From the NCBI RefSeq assembly GCF_003119195.2, contig NZ_CP022254.1, positions 1,705,001 to 1,769,000 of the forward strand: a stretch of 64,000 bases of DNA. Direction: 5' to 3'. Numbering within the stretch: position 1 is the first letter of the stretch; each line of letters opens with the position of its first letter. The translations under genes were made by a program, and so were the position numbers. Under the pieces are notes generated by a model, which did not search any database, was not told the DNA's origin, and saw only the letters and a program-made list of their open reading frames with translations. Of the stretch, positions 26,058-34,283 are shown in pieces. This DNA comes from Azospirillum baldaniorum. Lineage in GTDB: Bacteria > Pseudomonadota > Alphaproteobacteria > Azospirillales > Azospirillaceae.

Positions 26058-26306
26058 ATGGAAATGCGCCATGAGCTGCTTTTCAATGTCGATCGCCGCT
26101 CGTCGACGCTGTAGCTGGAAGCTTGGCCGACCGTTTTCGAGGACGGCCGAGCGCCAGGAGCGGAAGCGAAGCATGCGTTCCAGATGGTGATGGGCATGAC
26201 CATAATCGACGTCGCCGCGATCGAGGCGGTTCGCGGCCCTATGTCGGCCCATCAAAGACTTTGCATACTGCTCAGCGCCCAGCTATGGGGCACACTTCAT
26301 GCGTGA
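26058..26306 (+). pseudogene. Small ORF with an in-frame TAG
   Basis: From ATG 26058 (good AAAGGG site provided by the preceding gene's stop motif) the frame reads MEMRHELLFNVDRRSSTL, an amber codon at 26112-26114, then a further 64 codons (HAFQMVMGMTIIDVAAIEA, ILLSAQLWGTL) to TGA at 26306. Composition on both sides of the TAG looks protein-like. Most likely one gene inactivated by a point mutation. Not recognised. Confidence 0.4.
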
Positions 26307-27004
26307 GCGACCCAGCCGCGCCACGTGAACGCCGAGTAGAACAGTTGGGCATCAGTAAAGCCACCCTTTTGCAGAACAGCTTCGTCTTCCTCGGGGCTCA
26401 ACATCTGCACACTCGCCTCCACGGCGCTGCGAGCAGCGTTTGCCTGTTCGGGATCAGCCCCCGAAGCAACGGCATAGGCGGCGTAGCGATCCAGCCAGAG
26501 GCCGCGTTCGGGCGGCCGTTGCGGGAAGCTGCCGTGCGCGGCTACGAACGGCGCACCGGGGACGAGCCGCCGATGGATTTGGCGAACCGTCCTCTCGCGT
26601 TCCGGCGGCGCCAGGAAGTGCAGCGTCAGCAGGCAGGTTGCCGCATCGAACGGCCCTTCGGGAGCGTCGTCGATATACCCCTCGACTAGCTCGACCCTGT
26701 CCATGTGCGGCCCAAGCGTGCGCTCCGCCAGCCGCAGCATTTCCGCAGCCGGATCGACGCCGACGAAGCGCCAGTGGGGATGAGCGTCGGCCAGGGCCTT
26801 GAGTTCGAGTCCGCCGCCGGCCCCCAGCACAAGCACGCGCGCAATGCGCGGCGCTTTTTCCGCCAGGAGCACGCCGGTCATCCGGTGCAGCCCGTCCAAC
26901 CCGGGAACGAAACGCTTGGGCCCCTCGGCGTAGCGGGCAACCGCGTCCGGATCGGAGAAGGTCTTCAGGAAGTGGTTCGCGCCATTCGCGCTATCGTCAG
27001 GCAT
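26297..27004 (-). CDS. Class I SAM-dependent methyltransferase
   Basis: 235 residues from ATG 27004, which overlaps the stop of the upstream Rrf2 gene by 8 bp (ATGCCTGA). Motif I is VLVLGAGGGLELKAL, motif II VGVDPAAEML, and the post-motif segment FDAATCLLTLHFL. The substrate is unknown; the fold matches small-molecule methyltransferases with a helical lid. Coupling to the Rrf2 regulator suggests joint control, perhaps in response to a toxic or redox signal. A longer start at 27040 is possible but less likely. Confidence 0.85.
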   Translation of the reverse strand: MPDDSANGANHFLKTFSDPDAVARYAEGPKRFVPGLDGLHRMTGVLLAEKAPRIARVLVLGAGGGLELKALADAHPHWRFVGVDPAAEMLRLAERTLGPHMDRVELVEGYIDDAPEGPFDAATCLLTLHFLAPPERERTVRQIHRRLVPGAPFVAAHGSFPQRPPERGLWLDRYAAYAVASGADPEQANAARSAVEASVQMLSPEEDEAVLQKGGFTDAQLFYSAFTWRGWVAHA

Positions 27005-27455
27005 GGTCGGTTCCGGTCTGTTTGGACGGGTGGCGCTCAAGGCGCCGGTGGAAGTCGGCGCTGAGTGCCGCCAGCGTCACACCCTGGAAGGAGGCAAGAA
27101 GAAGCTCCTGCGCTTGGTGGAGGGCTTGGTCCAGTGCAGCGTTGACCACCTGCTCCACCAGGCACTGTGGCGCCTCGCTCCGATTGCCGATCGCGAATAG
27201 CGGCGGGCGGCCCAGGGCCTCGTAGACATCACCCAGGGTCACGCTGTTCAGGTCGCACGCCAGACTCCAGCCGCCGCCATGCCCCTTCTCCGACCGGACA
27301 TAGCCCTGCTTCTTCAGTCCTGCCATGGTCCGGCGAATGACAACGGCGTTGGTTTGCATCGCCCGCGCCAACACCTCGGACGTGACCGGCCCTTTGTGCT
27401 CGGCCATGTGCAGCAGCACATGGAGAACACCGGATAAACGAGTATCGCGGCTCAT
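26997..27455 (-). CDS. Rrf2-family transcriptional regulator
   Basis: 152 residues. The winged HTH begins RLSGVLHVLLHMAEH, with EVLARAMQTNAVVIRRTMAGL as recognition region, GHGGGWSLA in the wing and LGDVYEAL after it. Only two cysteines are present, not the three-Cys cluster of IscR or NsrR, so it is closer to YwnA/YtcD-like members without Fe-S. It is the first gene of a two-gene unit with the methyltransferase. An inverted repeat overlapping its start suggests autorepression. Confidence 0.9.
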   Translation of the reverse strand: MSRDTRLSGVLHVLLHMAEHKGPVTSEVLARAMQTNAVVIRRTMAGLKKQGYVRSEKGHGGGWSLACDLNSVTLGDVYEALGRPPLFAIGNRSEAPQCLVEQVVNAALDQALHQAQELLLASFQGVTLAALSADFHRRLERHPSKQTGTDHA

Positions 27456-27480
27456 GTATCATACCTTGTTACATGATGAG
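27451..27480. promoter_or_regulatory. Inverted repeat over the Rrf2 start, likely operator
   Basis: CTCAT (27451-27455) and ATGAG (27476-27480) form the outer arms; inside them CATGTA (27453) and TACATG (27470) are also inverted. The outer left arm includes the start codon of the Rrf2 gene. Confidence 0.55.
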
Positions 27481-27535
27481 GGGTGCGTCAAGCGGAGTTG
27501 ACTGGAGTTTCCGTCATGCACCTCGTCCTGCATGA

Positions 27536-27757
27536 CAAGATGCTGATTCTGATGCGAACGGTGCGCCGGCGCTGCTCAAGCTGTCGCCGGCGGTGATAAG
27601 CCACTATCGGGGCAAGCTTTGGGCGCATCTGGCCGGGCGGTCGATGCACGGCGGGTCGGGGCAGACGTGGTGTGCGCTGTACCGGCTCGGCCTGCTGCAC
27701 ACCGATGATAAATTGACTGAGCGCGGCCAGTATGAGGCTGCGGTGCGGGTGTTGTGA
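27536..27757 (+). pseudogene. Small ORF without a start, probably 5'-disrupted
   Basis: 73 open codons with protein-like content: LLKLSPAVISHYRGKLW, GGSGQTWCALYRLGLLHTDD, LTERGQYEAAVRVL. No ATG in frame; a nearby ATG-rich stretch in another frame (27513-27555) suggests a frameshift close to the true start. It ends TTG TGA AAGGGC, the shared stop-codon motif. I do not recognise the family. Confidence 0.45.
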
Positions 27758-27787
27758 AAGGGCGGATCCTCAGTCGGGAGGGCTGGA

Positions 27788-28273
27788 ATGCAACTGGACG
27801 ATCCCTTCAATCTCCAACGGTTCGTGACCGCACAGGAGTCGGTGTTCGCGACGGTGTTCGACGAATTGCAGGACGGGCGTAAGCGGAGCCATTGGATGTG
27901 GTTCATTTTTCCACAACTGCGCGGCCTCGGCCGCTCGGCAACTGCCGATTTCTACGGCATCGCTTCCCTCGACGAGGCGCGCGCCTATCTGGAGCATCCG
28001 ACGCTCGGCCCACGATTGGAAGCCGCGACGCGGGCCGTTCTGGCGATCCGGGGGCGATCGCTTCATGAGATCTTCGGCTCTCCGGACGACATGAAGTTCC
28101 ATTCCTGCGTGACCCTGTTCGCCTTGGCTGCGAAGGAGTCCATTCCCCTTTACCGTGAGGCGCTTGCGCTCTGCTTCGATGGCCGAATGGACAAGGCGAC
28201 GCTGACAGCACTGGAGATTCCCTGGGCGGTCGGACGGCCGCGCCCGCCGTTTGAGGGCGAGCGTAAATCCTGA
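27788..28273 (+). CDS. DUF1810 family protein
   Basis: 161 residues, full length. The family signatures are all present: DPFNLQRFVTAQ at the N-terminus, SHWMWFIFPQLRGLG, and FGSPDDMKFHSCVTLF in the second half. DUF1810 is a small soluble helical family in bacteria and fungi; function is not established. ATG 27788 has a GGGAGGGC site. It follows the disrupted small ORF by 30 bp. Confidence 0.92.
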   Translation: MQLDDPFNLQRFVTAQESVFATVFDELQDGRKRSHWMWFIFPQLRGLGRSATADFYGIASLDEARAYLEHPTLGPRLEAATRAVLAIRGRSLHEIFGSPDDMKFHSCVTLFALAAKESIPLYREALALCFDGRMDKATLTALEIPWAVGRPRPPFEGERKS

Positions 28274-28277
28274 TGTG

Positions 28278-28490
28278 TCAGGATTTACGCTCGACAGCGT
28301 CAGTGGCTCCGCTCGCCGGTATGAGATCGACGGCCGTCGCGATCGACGGCGAGCGCTCCCGCAACGCCCGGACAAAGCGGCGGTTCTCGTCGGTCAACTT
28401 GTCGGGATCGCCAGCCAGGAGCCGAACCGCACGCCGGGGCGTCGGAGGTTCGGACTGCTTCGCCGACACCGAATTATCGGAGGTCCCCCT
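28278..28490 (-). pseudogene. Transposase C-terminal remnant, probably ISL3 family
   Basis: The minus frame reads PTPRRAVRLLAGDPDKLTDE then NRRFVRALRERSPSIATAVDL, which resembles the end of ISL3 transposases (LL-PD-LT-EE-F-L---P---A--L). No catalytic region or ends are seen. Call based on pattern memory only. Confidence 0.5.
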
Positions 28491-28558
28491 TGGTTCGGCG
28501 GGCGCATCCTGTCGCCGGCTAATCCCGCACGACGCTGTATTGTCCGATCGTGCCCTGC

Positions 28559-29089
28559 TCAGTCCTCGTCCTGCCACCTGCGCAGTTCAGTCTGGTCATG
28601 ATAGGGCATACGGTCTGGCGTGGTGATGAATTCTATCGTCGTGCCCCAGGGCATGCGGCAGTAGCAGACCTTGTTTCCAGGGCCTTTCTCGGTGGCATAG
28701 GGAATAGCGCGCGGCGCGGTGAGGGGGGTGCCTCCAGCCTTCTCGAAGCGCTCGACCGATGCGTCGATGTCGTCGGTGTAGAGAGCGAAGTGCGTGATGC
28801 CGAAGTCGCTTGCCCGGATCGGCTGGGCTTGCTCGGGGCCGTGCATTTCGAAGAGTTCGATATCGGGTCCGGTTCCGATCTTGACCATCGCCTGCGCACG
28901 CACCACCGTTCCGGGGAAAGCACCGACGGCCCGCTCGAATTCCGGTCCCTGCCGCGGTGGGTCCTGCGGTCCGAAGGATTGGTAGATCACCTGGGCGCCA
29001 AAGGCTTCCACTAGGAACGATTTTGCCGCTTCGATGTCGGGCACCGTGATGCCGATATGATTGACGCCGCGAATGAGGGGTGCGGTCAT
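28559..29089 (-). CDS. VOC-family (glyoxalase/dioxygenase fold) protein
   Basis: 176 residues from ATG 29089 (MTAPLIRGVNHIGITVPDIE); an upstream ATG at 29137 is less likely. Two beta-alpha-beta-beta-beta modules: NHIGITVPDIEAAKSFL, then DFGITHFALYTDDIDASVERF. Potential metal ligands are the His in NHIGIT, the Glu in IELFEMHG, the His in THFALY and the Glu in TTIEFI. Such proteins act as ring-cleavage dioxygenases, lyases or epimerases. Last gene of the leftward five-gene cluster with hydrolase, SDR, dehydrogenase and EthD. Confidence 0.87.
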   Translation of the reverse strand: MTAPLIRGVNHIGITVPDIEAAKSFLVEAFGAQVIYQSFGPQDPPRQGPEFERAVGAFPGTVVRAQAMVKIGTGPDIELFEMHGPEQAQPIRASDFGITHFALYTDDIDASVERFEKAGGTPLTAPRAIPYATEKGPGNKVCYCRMPWGTTIEFITTPDRMPYHDQTELRRWQDED

Positions 29090-29190
29090 GACAGTCTCCT
29101 TGATTTTGTCGATCCATCGCGACCGCTTCGGGCGCAATTCGCCCGCAGCGTCGCGATCCGCCCAGCCCGCGACGGCGCGGGCGCGGAGGT

Positions 29191-30039
29191 TCAGGTGGCC
29201 TCGAGGAAATCGATCAGGGCGGCCGCGACTTCCTTGGGCCGCTCATCCGCGACATAGTGGCTGCACCGCGCGATCGAGCCACCTGTCACATCACTGGCAA
29301 ACTCTTTGAGCATCGGCACCATCTGCGCACCGAACCGCTGATCCCCACCAAGACCGAGCACCGGTATCCCGAGCGGGTGCTTCTTGTACTCGAGAGCCGC
29401 CGCATGATCGGCGGCGAGGGTGCGATACCATTCCATGCCGCCGCGCGTGCGGCCAGGAAGAGCCATCGCCTTCGCGTAGATCTCGATGTCTGCCGGATTG
29501 AAGGTGCTGTGATCGTAGAAACGCTCTGCCATGAAGGTCGAAACATAGTCATATTCACGGCCATGGATCAGGCGCTCGGGTAGATCCCGGTTCATATGGA
29601 AGCTGAAGTGCCAGAGCCCCGCGGTCGTCGCCTCCCATCCGGTCCAGCCGGGAAGCGGAACGTCGAGGACGGCCAAGTGGGTGACAGCCTCCCGGTGGAT
29701 GGCGGCCTGCGACAAGGCGACCATTCCGCCGATGTCATGTCCGCACACGGCGTAGCGTTCATGTCCAAGGGCAATCATGACCTCGTGCGCGTCGCGCGCC
29801 ATCGTTGCCTTGTCATAGCCGTCGAGCGGGCAGTCGGAAAAGCCCGCGCCGCGCAGATCGATGGCCACCACGCTGACATGCTCGGCCAGCAGCGGCATCA
29901 CATTGTGCCATTCCCACCATGTTTCCGGCCAGCCGTGAAGCAGAAGGATCGGCGGGCCTGAGCCTCCCGTGACAGCGTTGATCTTGATGCCATTCACCGG
30001 CACCAGCTGCTGGGTAAACCCCTTCAACGTTGCGATCAT
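29191..30039 (-). CDS. Alpha/beta hydrolase, epoxide hydrolase / haloacid dehalogenase-like
   Basis: 282 residues from ATG 30039. The HGWPETWWEW oxyanion segment (HGWP at 35-38), DLRGAGFSD, and the nucleophile elbow GHDIGG with Asp (D102) rather than Ser place it with epoxide hydrolases and fluoroacetate/haloalkane dehalogenases. The catalytic His is probably in ARCSHYVADE near the C-terminus. Cytosolic, no signal peptide. It follows the SDR gene on the same strand. The true substrate is unknown. Confidence 0.88.
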   Translation of the reverse strand: MIATLKGFTQQLVPVNGIKINAVTGGSGPPILLLHGWPETWWEWHNVMPLLAEHVSVVAIDLRGAGFSDCPLDGYDKATMARDAHEVMIALGHERYAVCGHDIGGMVALSQAAIHREAVTHLAVLDVPLPGWTGWEATTAGLWHFSFHMNRDLPERLIHGREYDYVSTFMAERFYDHSTFNPADIEIYAKAMALPGRTRGGMEWYRTLAADHAAALEYKKHPLGIPVLGLGGDQRFGAQMVPMLKEFASDVTGGSIARCSHYVADERPKEVAAALIDFLEAT

Positions 30040-30089
30040 GATCGCATTCCAGTCGATGTTGACGTTTAAACAAAGCTCGCGGCCAGCGC

Positions 30090-30914
30090 TCAGTGCTGAT
30101 CGAAATCGGTGGCGATCGAGATGTCGCGCCAAGCGTCGATGTCGCTGCGGAACGCAGCCAGCTTCCGCTCGGCGATCGCGTGCGCGATGGGGCCGAGCGG
30201 CAGATGAAGCGGGGCGTCATCGGCGTCGACGGCCTGCAGGATCACCGTGATCGCCTTGTCGGGATCGCCCGCCTGATTGCCGTTGTTGGTTTCGCGATAG
30301 TGTTTGCGCGAGCTCGCGGCGTATTCCGGCATCTCGTTGGCCGCCATCCTGATCGAACGGCCAAGGAAATCGGTGCGAAACGGCCCAGGCTCGACGATCA
30401 GCACGCGGATGCCGAACGGCTCCAGCTCGCCGGCGAGTGCCTCGGAAATCCCTTCCACGGCGAACTTGGCGGCGTTGTAATACCCTCCGCCGCCGCTGCC
30501 CGCGATGCCGGCGCCGGACGACATGTTGACGATCGTTCCGCCCGAATGTCGCAGGACGGGCAGGGCGGCTCTGGTGGTTTCGATCAGACCGAAGACGTTC
30601 ACCTCGAACATCGGCCGGTATTCTTCGGGTGTGCCTTCCTCGATCGCGCCGAACAGTCCGTAGCCGGCATTGTTCACGAGCACGTCAAACCCGCCGAATG
30701 TCTCGACCGCCTTTGCGACCGCTGCCTTGGCTGCCGCCGCATCCGTCACGTCCAGTGGCAAGGTGATCATGCGGCCGCCGAAAGGCTCGGCCATGTCTTC
30801 GATCGCTTCGACATCGCGGGCCGTCGCGATGACCCGATCGCCGCGTCGTGCCGCGGCGAGCGCGAGGCGCTGTCCGAAGCCGCTTGAGCAGCCGGTGATG
30901 AGCCAAGTCTTCAT
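30090..30914 (-). CDS. Short-chain dehydrogenase/reductase
   Basis: 274 residues. Classical SDR: cofactor motif TGCSSGFG (8-15), NNAG at 81-84, catalytic Ser at 132-133 (NMSSGAG) and Y146-xxx-K150 in YYNAAK. The arginine at the end of strand 2 (TARD) suggests NADP preference. The ATGA overlap with the upstream dehydrogenase gene (30911-30914) shows tight co-translation. It belongs to the leftward cluster next to the LysR gene; substrate unknown. Confidence 0.92.
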   Translation of the reverse strand: MKTWLITGCSSGFGQRLALAAARRGDRVIATARDVEAIEDMAEPFGGRMITLPLDVTDAAAAKAAVAKAVETFGGFDVLVNNAGYGLFGAIEEGTPEEYRPMFEVNVFGLIETTRAALPVLRHSGGTIVNMSSGAGIAGSGGGGYYNAAKFAVEGISEALAGELEPFGIRVLIVEPGPFRTDFLGRSIRMAANEMPEYAASSRKHYRETNNGNQAGDPDKAITVILQAVDADDAPLHLPLGPIAHAIAERKLAAFRSDIDAWRDISIATDFDQH

Positions 30915-31810
30915 TGTTTCTTCTCCGATTTGGTTTCAGACAACGCCAGGCTGTCGCCGCCGCGAACCGCCATGTCGGCCATGATCGACCAATCCTTGTT
31001 CCCGAAGCCCGCCGAGACAGCTTTGCGGAGCCCCTCGCGGACAGCTTCGAGCATTGGGAGCGTGCGTCCGATCTCGTTGCTGGCCTCAGTCGCGAGACGC
31101 ATGTCCTTGAGCGCGAGCTCGGCTTTGAAGCCCGGCTCGAATGACCGTTCCGTGATTTGCGCGCTGTAGCTCTCATAGGCGCGACCCGAGAACAGGGTGC
31201 CGAGGATGAGTTCGAAGAAATCCGCACGGTCGAGTCCGACGCTCTCGGTCAGCACGACACCCTCAGCCATCGCCTCGATGGCCATGGCGATCATCATATT
31301 GCAGGCGAGCTTCGCCGTATTCGCCCGAGCGGGGTTCTCCCCCAACTTCCAGACCTTTTTGCTGAGTGAAGCGAGCAGCGGCTCGACCGCGGCAACGGCA
31401 TCGGCCTTCCCGGCCGCCAGGATGTTGAGCTGGCCACTCGCCGCTGCGTTCGGTCGCCCGAGGACCGGTGCGGACACATAGCCTAGGCCGGCCTCTTCGT
31501 GCAGCCGCTCCAGTTCCCGCGCGAAGGCGACCGAGATCGTCGATGTGACGACATGGGTCAGCCCTGGTCGCGCGCTTGCCAGCAGGCCGGCATCGAGGAT
31601 CACCTCCCGAATGGCAGGGTCGTCGGACAGCATCGTGAAGACAGCGTCAGCCTGGAATGCATCCGCCGCGCGCCTGACCAACGTTACCCCGGGAACACTG
31701 TCCTGTGTGACCTTGCTGCGGTTCCAGGCCCGCACGTCATGGCCCGCCTTTACGAGGTTCAGGGCCATTGCCGAGCCCATATTGCCGAGACCGACAAACC
31801 CGATCTGCAT
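30911..31810 (-). CDS. Beta-hydroxyacid dehydrogenase family (3-hydroxyisobutyrate dehydrogenase-like)
   Basis: 299 residues. The N-terminal Rossmann motif GFVGLGNMGSAMALNL and the following AWNRSK (Arg for NADP) are typical. The mid-region SAPVLGRPNAAASGQLNILA is the substrate-binding loop, and the catalytic lysine is probably in ANTAKLACN. The all-helical C-terminal domain is complete. Many members reduce semialdehydes or imines. It overlaps the SDR start by 4 bp, so the two redox enzymes are made together. Confidence 0.9.
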   Translation of the reverse strand: MQIGFVGLGNMGSAMALNLVKAGHDVRAWNRSKVTQDSVPGVTLVRRAADAFQADAVFTMLSDDPAIREVILDAGLLASARPGLTHVVTSTISVAFARELERLHEEAGLGYVSAPVLGRPNAAASGQLNILAAGKADAVAAVEPLLASLSKKVWKLGENPARANTAKLACNMMIAMAIEAMAEGVVLTESVGLDRADFFELILGTLFSGRAYESYSAQITERSFEPGFKAELALKDMRLATEASNEIGRTLPMLEAVREGLRKAVSAGFGNKDWSIMADMAVRGGDSLALSETKSEKKQ

Positions 31811-31939
31811 GTTCTTTCTCCTGTCGTTCGGATGAGGGCTATGCGCATGGACGAGGGCACCGCCGATCGCTGCGACGCGCCGGGGCGCAGACCTGGAGAG
31901 ATCAGCGGTCCCGGCAATCGACAGGCACCGCTGTGCCGC

Positions 31940-32239
31940 TCAGAGTGGCTTCACGATGCTGCGCTGCGGTTTGACGGCGGTGACGATGTCGACGTCAGCC
32001 ATGACCTGGGCGGTCTCCGGCGCATTGAGCGCCGCTTCTATGGCGGCCTCGTCGCGGAAGTTGACGACCCCAACCGCGATCAGCCCGGCACCATCACCTT
32101 GCGGGAAGAACCCACCGGCGCTGACCAGCCCATAACGTCCCCAGCTTTCCCGCACGAGCGGGAAGTGCACGTTGATCCAATGGTCGCGGTTGAACGGCGT
32201 TTCCTCATCGCCCGCATAGGCCACCAGCGTCGTGATCAT
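31940..32239 (-). CDS. EthD-family protein
   Basis: 99 residues from ATG 32239 (MITTLVAYAGDEET; ATG 32254 also possible). A dimeric ferredoxin-like fold is suggested by ITTLVAY at the start, FNRDHWINVHFPLVRESWG in the middle and the ending VDIVTAVKPQ. EthD proteins often accompany oxygenase or degradation gene clusters and may bind or isomerise intermediates. First gene of the leftward cluster, divergent from the LysR gene. Confidence 0.85.
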   Translation of the reverse strand: MITTLVAYAGDEETPFNRDHWINVHFPLVRESWGRYGLVSAGGFFPQGDGAGLIAVGVVNFRDEAAIEAALNAPETAQVMADVDIVTAVKPQRSIVKPL

Positions 32240-32431
32240 CGTCGAGGTCCTCATTTGCGAGTATCGAGGCGGGCCGCCGCGTTCCGCGACCCCTCAGGAA
32301 AATCCTCTCTGTTCCGTCCGGACGAGCTTTCCTTGAACCCCACAGCCAGGGTCACGATTCCTTCACCCAAGCGGCGGCCCGCATGGGTCAGGCGGATCCG
32401 CAGAAGGACGCATCTCCAGACGATGATGGCA

Positions 32432-32447
32432 ATCTAGGCATTTAGAT
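32432..32447. promoter_or_regulatory. Candidate LysR-type operator
   Basis: ATCTA-GGCATT-TAGAT: inverted 5-bp arms, 6-bp spacer, in the AT-rich divergent region between the EthD cluster and the LysR gene. It is close to the T-N11-A layout of LysR boxes. Confidence 0.45.
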
Positions 32448-32505
32448 TTGTTCGATAAGTGACATAACTGTACTACCGGCGTTCAGTTTTGTGTGGGTGG
32501 TTGTG

Positions 32506-33366
32506 ATGGAGTGGAGTGATGTCAGAGTCTTTCTCGCGATTGCGCGATCCGGCACGCTCGGTGCCGCCGCACGTTCTCTTCAGACAAGCCACCCGACCGT
32601 CGGCCGGCGCCTCCGCGCGCTTGAGCAGGCGATCGGTCACACGCTCTTCCAGCGCACCGCGGACGGTCTTGTTCTGACCGAAGAGGGCCATGGGATCATC
32701 GCGCTGGCGGAGCAGATGGAGGAAAGCGCGCTGGCGATGGAGCGCCGGCTTGCGGGGCAGGAGCAGAACCTCAAAGGCAGTCTGCGCATTTCATCCGCGG
32801 ACTGGTTCGGGGCCTATGTCCTGCCTCCCATCCTGGCGGATTTCTCGAAAGCCTACCCCAATGTCGACGTCGAGATCCTGACCGGCACGCGCCTGTTCAA
32901 TCTCGCCCAGCGGGAGGCCGACGTCGCTTTCCGTATCGTTCCGTTCGACACCGCTGACGTTGTTCAGCGACGGCTCTTCCGCCTTGAGTATGGCGTTTAC
33001 ATCGCGGAAGAGGCGCAGGAGCCGAAATATGGCGATGGGACCGGTTTCCGGCTGATCACCCACGACACGTCCACCGGCCATTTCCCTGACATCGCGTGGC
33101 TCATCGACAGTTTCCCCAACGCGAGACCGGTCCTGCGATCGAACAACCGGAACGTCCAGGGGCGCATGTGCAGGCAAGGCGTCGGCATCGCCGTCCTGCC
33201 CCGCGTGGTCGGCAATCAGATCCCGGGTATCCGCAGACTGGACCTGCCGACGCCGCCGCCGGCGCGGGACATCTGGATGGGATATCACCGGGACCTACGG
33301 CGTCTTCAGCGTCTTCGTGCGTTCATCTCGACCGTATCGGGCCATCTCGTGAATGCGACCGCATGA
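32506..33366 (+). CDS. LysR-family transcriptional regulator
   Basis: 286 residues from ATG 32506 (MEWSDVRVFLAIARSGTLGA). The N-terminal winged HTH (about 3-62) contains AARSLQTSHPTVGRRLRALE; an effector-binding domain follows from about 90. The position divergent from the EthD-led catabolic cluster, with a palindrome between them, makes it the likely local activator. The effector is unknown. Confidence 0.92.
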   Translation: MEWSDVRVFLAIARSGTLGAAARSLQTSHPTVGRRLRALEQAIGHTLFQRTADGLVLTEEGHGIIALAEQMEESALAMERRLAGQEQNLKGSLRISSADWFGAYVLPPILADFSKAYPNVDVEILTGTRLFNLAQREADVAFRIVPFDTADVVQRRLFRLEYGVYIAEEAQEPKYGDGTGFRLITHDTSTGHFPDIAWLIDSFPNARPVLRSNNRNVQGRMCRQGVGIAVLPRVVGNQIPGIRRLDLPTPPPARDIWMGYHRDLRRLQRLRAFISTVSGHLVNATA

Positions 33367-33535
33367 TGTGCGGCCCGGAGATGATGCAAGGTTGCCCGAA
33401 AAACTCCAAGATCGCTGCAGTCGTCTCGGTTCACTTTCGTGTAGTGAACCCCTATAGACATTGTACGCCTTGAAGGCCGTATCATCGCTTCGCAAATCAC
33501 CCGACTGGCTGATGGGCAGAGGAAGGGAGCGCCGG

Positions 33536-33988
33536 ATGCGCATCGAGCGATGCACGCACGAAACGCTTGATGATTTGGTCGCGTTGCGGTGGGAACTCTG
33601 GCCGGAGGCGCCGATCGAGACCCACCGCACCGAAGCCGCCGATGACCTCAGTGTTCCGGATCGAGCGGTCGCTTTCATCGTTCGGGACGAGGGTGGGGTA
33701 GCTGTGGGCTTTGCAGAGGCCTCGTTGCGTCGGGACTATGTGAATGGATGCGAGACCTCACCGGTCGCGTTCCTGGAAGGGATCTACGTGCGGGCGGAAC
33801 AGCGGAAACGCGGCATCGCCCGCCGGCTCATCCAGGCCGTCGAAAGTTGGGGAAAGGAGAAGGGCTGTTCGGAGTTCGCCTCCGACGCGGACATCGGAAA
33901 TGACGTGTCCCAACGCATGCACGCCGCGCTCGGCTTTGAAGAGACGGAACGCGTCGTCTTTTTTCGCAAGCCACTGTGCCGAAGGTGA
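33536..33988 (+). CDS. GNAT acetyltransferase resembling AAC(6')-I aminoglycoside acetyltransferases
   Basis: 150 residues from ATG 33536 with AGGAAGGG site. Features shared with AAC(6')-I enzymes: an early LVALRWELWP, a central RRDYVNGCETSPVAFLEGIY, acetyl-CoA loop RKRGIARRLIQ, and the C-terminal ASDADIGNDVSQRMHAALGF followed by ETERVVFFRK. AAC(6') enzymes acetylate the 6'-amino group of aminoglycosides. Environmental homologues exist; resistance is not proven by sequence. No integron or resistance cassette features adjoin it. Confidence 0.8.
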   Translation: MRIERCTHETLDDLVALRWELWPEAPIETHRTEAADDLSVPDRAVAFIVRDEGGVAVGFAEASLRRDYVNGCETSPVAFLEGIYVRAEQRKRGIARRLIQAVESWGKEKGCSEFASDADIGNDVSQRMHAALGFEETERVVFFRKPLCRR

Positions 33989-34250
33989 TGCTTCCGGAAA
34001 AGCGGCAGTGCCCGGATGGTCTGAGCCAGGGCCACCAGGATGAACCCGGCGGCCCCGGCGAGGTCGGAGAGGTGGGGGACGATACGAGTTCCTCACTTCC
34101 GCAGCAGCTTGTCCTTCGCCGCAGCCCCGGCGCCGGAGCCGACCCAATGGGGATGAGCAGTGGCAGCATGGGGATGCCCCTCCTTCGGGCATGAAAAATG
34201 CCGCCTCGGCGGGGGCCGGGCGGCGGAATGGATTCAATCTTGCGACAGCT
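33989..34250. other. Intergenic region, no convincing gene
   Basis: The minus strand keeps a short frame with a hydrophobic stretch (GAAGFILVALAQTIRAL) but no start codon; it may be a decayed membrane protein. Nothing else was recognised. Confidence 0.3.
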
Positions 34251-34275
34251 GGAACGGCGGCACACCGGGTAGGTT
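34251..34275 (+). promoter_or_regulatory. EcfG-type promoter motif before the first small paralogue
   Basis: GGAAC (34251-34255), 16 nt, then GGTT (34272-34275), against the alphaproteobacterial general-stress sigma consensus GGAAC-N16/17-cGTT. The start codon is only 9 nt after the -10 element, implying a leaderless or nearly leaderless mRNA. Confidence 0.45.
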
Positions 34276-34283
34276 AAGTCTCT

